Source: an uncultured Paracoccaceae bacterium
Lineage (GTDB): Bacteria > Pseudomonadota > Alphaproteobacteria > Rhodobacterales > Rhodobacteraceae
Assembly (NCBI GenBank): GCA_937864535.1
Contig: CALMJS010000016.1
Span: forward strand, 186,001 to 250,000
DNA: 64,000 nucleotides
Direction: 5' to 3'
In this document: in pieces, positions 63,351-64,000 of the stretch
How positions within the stretch are numbered: position 1 is the first letter of the stretch
Layout: each line of letters starts with the position of its first letter
Made by a program: the position numbers and the translations under genes
The notes under the pieces: model-generated
The model's database searches: none
Told to the model about the DNA's origin: nothing
Seen by the model: only the letters and a program-made list of their open reading frames with translations

Positions 63351-64000
63351 ATGCTCTATCTGCTGACGACACTTTCTGACGGTGGCGACCTGTTCAACCT
63401 GTTTCGGTACATCACCTTTCGGGCTGGCGGGGCGTTTCTGACGGCCTTGGTTTTCGGATTTATCTTTGGTCAGCCGTTGATCAACGTGCTGCGCCGCAAA
63501 CAGGGCAAGGGGCAGCCGATCCGTTCGGACGGGCCGCAAACGCACTTTGCCAAGGCCGGGACCCCGACAATGGGCGGGCTGCTGATCGTGGGGGCGCTGA
63601 CCTTTTCCGCGCTGCTCTGGACGCGGCTGGATAATCCGTTTGTTCTGATGGTGATGTTCGTGACCCTGTCCTATGCGGGCATCGGCTTTGCCGACGACTA
63701 TGCCAAGGTGCGCAAGCAGAATACCGCCGGATTGTCGAGCAAGGCACGCCTCGTTCTCGGGTTTGCGGTCGCGGCGCTGGCCGGTTTCTGGGCCGCGCAT
63801 TATCACCCGGAGGGTTTGACGAACCAGCTCGCCTTTCCGGTGTTCAAGAATATGCTCGTGAACCTCGGGTTCCTGTTCGTGCCTTTTGCGATGCTGGTGA
63901 TCGTCGGAGCGGCGAATGCCGTAAACTTTACCGATGGTCTGGATGGTCTGGCGATCATGCCGGTGATGATTGCGGCGGCGGCCTTTGGGATCATCGCCTA
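63351..64000 (+). CDS. mraY: Phospho-MurNAc-pentapeptide-transferase MraY, 3' partial
   Basis: The gene starts ATG at 63351 and runs open to the window end (216 complete codons). The multi-pass membrane enzyme makes lipid I from UDP-MurNAc-pentapeptide and undecaprenyl phosphate. Visible are TFRAGGAFLTALVFGFIFGQ, KAGTPTMGGLLI, the catalytic-type DD in FADDYAKV and NFTDGLDGLA. The remaining C-terminal part is outside the window. Confidence 0.92.
   Translation, partial: MLYLLTTLSDGGDLFNLFRYITFRAGGAFLTALVFGFIFGQPLINVLRRKQGKGQPIRSDGPQTHFAKAGTPTMGGLLIVGALTFSALLWTRLDNPFVLMVMFVTLSYAGIGFADDYAKVRKQNTAGLSSKARLVLGFAVAALAGFWAAHYHPEGLTNQLAFPVFKNMLVNLGFLFVPFAMLVIVGAANAVNFTDGLDGLAIMPVMIAAAAFGIIA

Overview
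The window looks like a contiguous piece of chromosome from a high-GC alphaproteobacterium of the order Rhodobacterales (Roseobacter/Rhodobacter group). This rests on the gene content (PhaZ/PhaC/PhaP/PhaR block, thyX, an mraZ-led division cluster, a DUF1127 gene followed by CCUCCUCCC hairpins) and on the strong third-position GC bias, which opens long antisense shadow frames under most genes. I see no rRNA, tRNA, transposase, integrase, prophage block or CRISPR array. The first gene (SPOR protein) and the last (mraY) are cut by the window ends.

Layout. 1-6.4 kb: SPOR protein, membrane protein, acyl-CoA synthetase, DMT exporter, sulfotransferase, Hint-domain protein. 6.5-15.8 kb: fatty-acid or acyl-CoA oxidation block (FadJ-type protein, thiolase, GST, DmdC-type acyl-CoA dehydrogenase) with two MerR regulators and two hot-dog thioesterases. 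15.8-24 kb: MATE exporter, LolC/E-LolD lipoprotein release system, CBS protein, HNH nuclease, lipoprotein cytochrome, an AT-richer Mrr endonuclease and parE. 24-28.8 kb: epimerase, LysR, DUF2461 and a second MATE exporter. 28.8-33.8 kb: two tandem VWA/RTX surface or secreted proteins, one broken by a 19-bp tandem duplication. 34-45 kb: aminotransferase, XRE regulator, SdhE, MarR, a frameshifted DUF1194 gene, glyoxalase, a Slam-like outer-membrane barrel with its probable surface-lipoprotein client, thyX, two BLUF photoreceptor proteins, cold-shock protein, ArsC/Spx-like protein and thrS. 45.5-51 kb: hydrolase and the polyhydroxyalkanoate cluster with PhaR-type operator sites. 51-54 kb: LysR, LysE, Lrp and AraC. 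54.1-54.7 kb: a DUF1127 gene followed by nine hairpins with anti-Shine-Dalgarno loops. 55-64 kb: mrp, a long structured leader (UpsM-like), then mraZ-rsmH-ftsL-ftsI-murE-murF-mraY.

Most interesting systems. (1) The minus-strand array at 54111-54482 has nine hairpins, each presenting a CCUCCUCCC-type loop, directly behind a CcaF1-like DUF1127 gene. It matches the CcsR/cuckoo stress sRNA theme and appears expanded. A UpsM-like leader RNA lies 2 kb away. (2) A Slam-type barrel overlaps the gene for a TbpB-like lipoprotein, suggesting a surface-lipoprotein export pair. (3) Of two tandem BLUF proteins, the first has Glu at the position of the photoactive Gln. (4) Of two VWA/RTX paralogues sharing a covarying upstream dyad, one is disrupted by a 19-bp duplication and has a degenerate metal site.

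All identifications come from reading the sequence and from memory of protein families. No database search was run.
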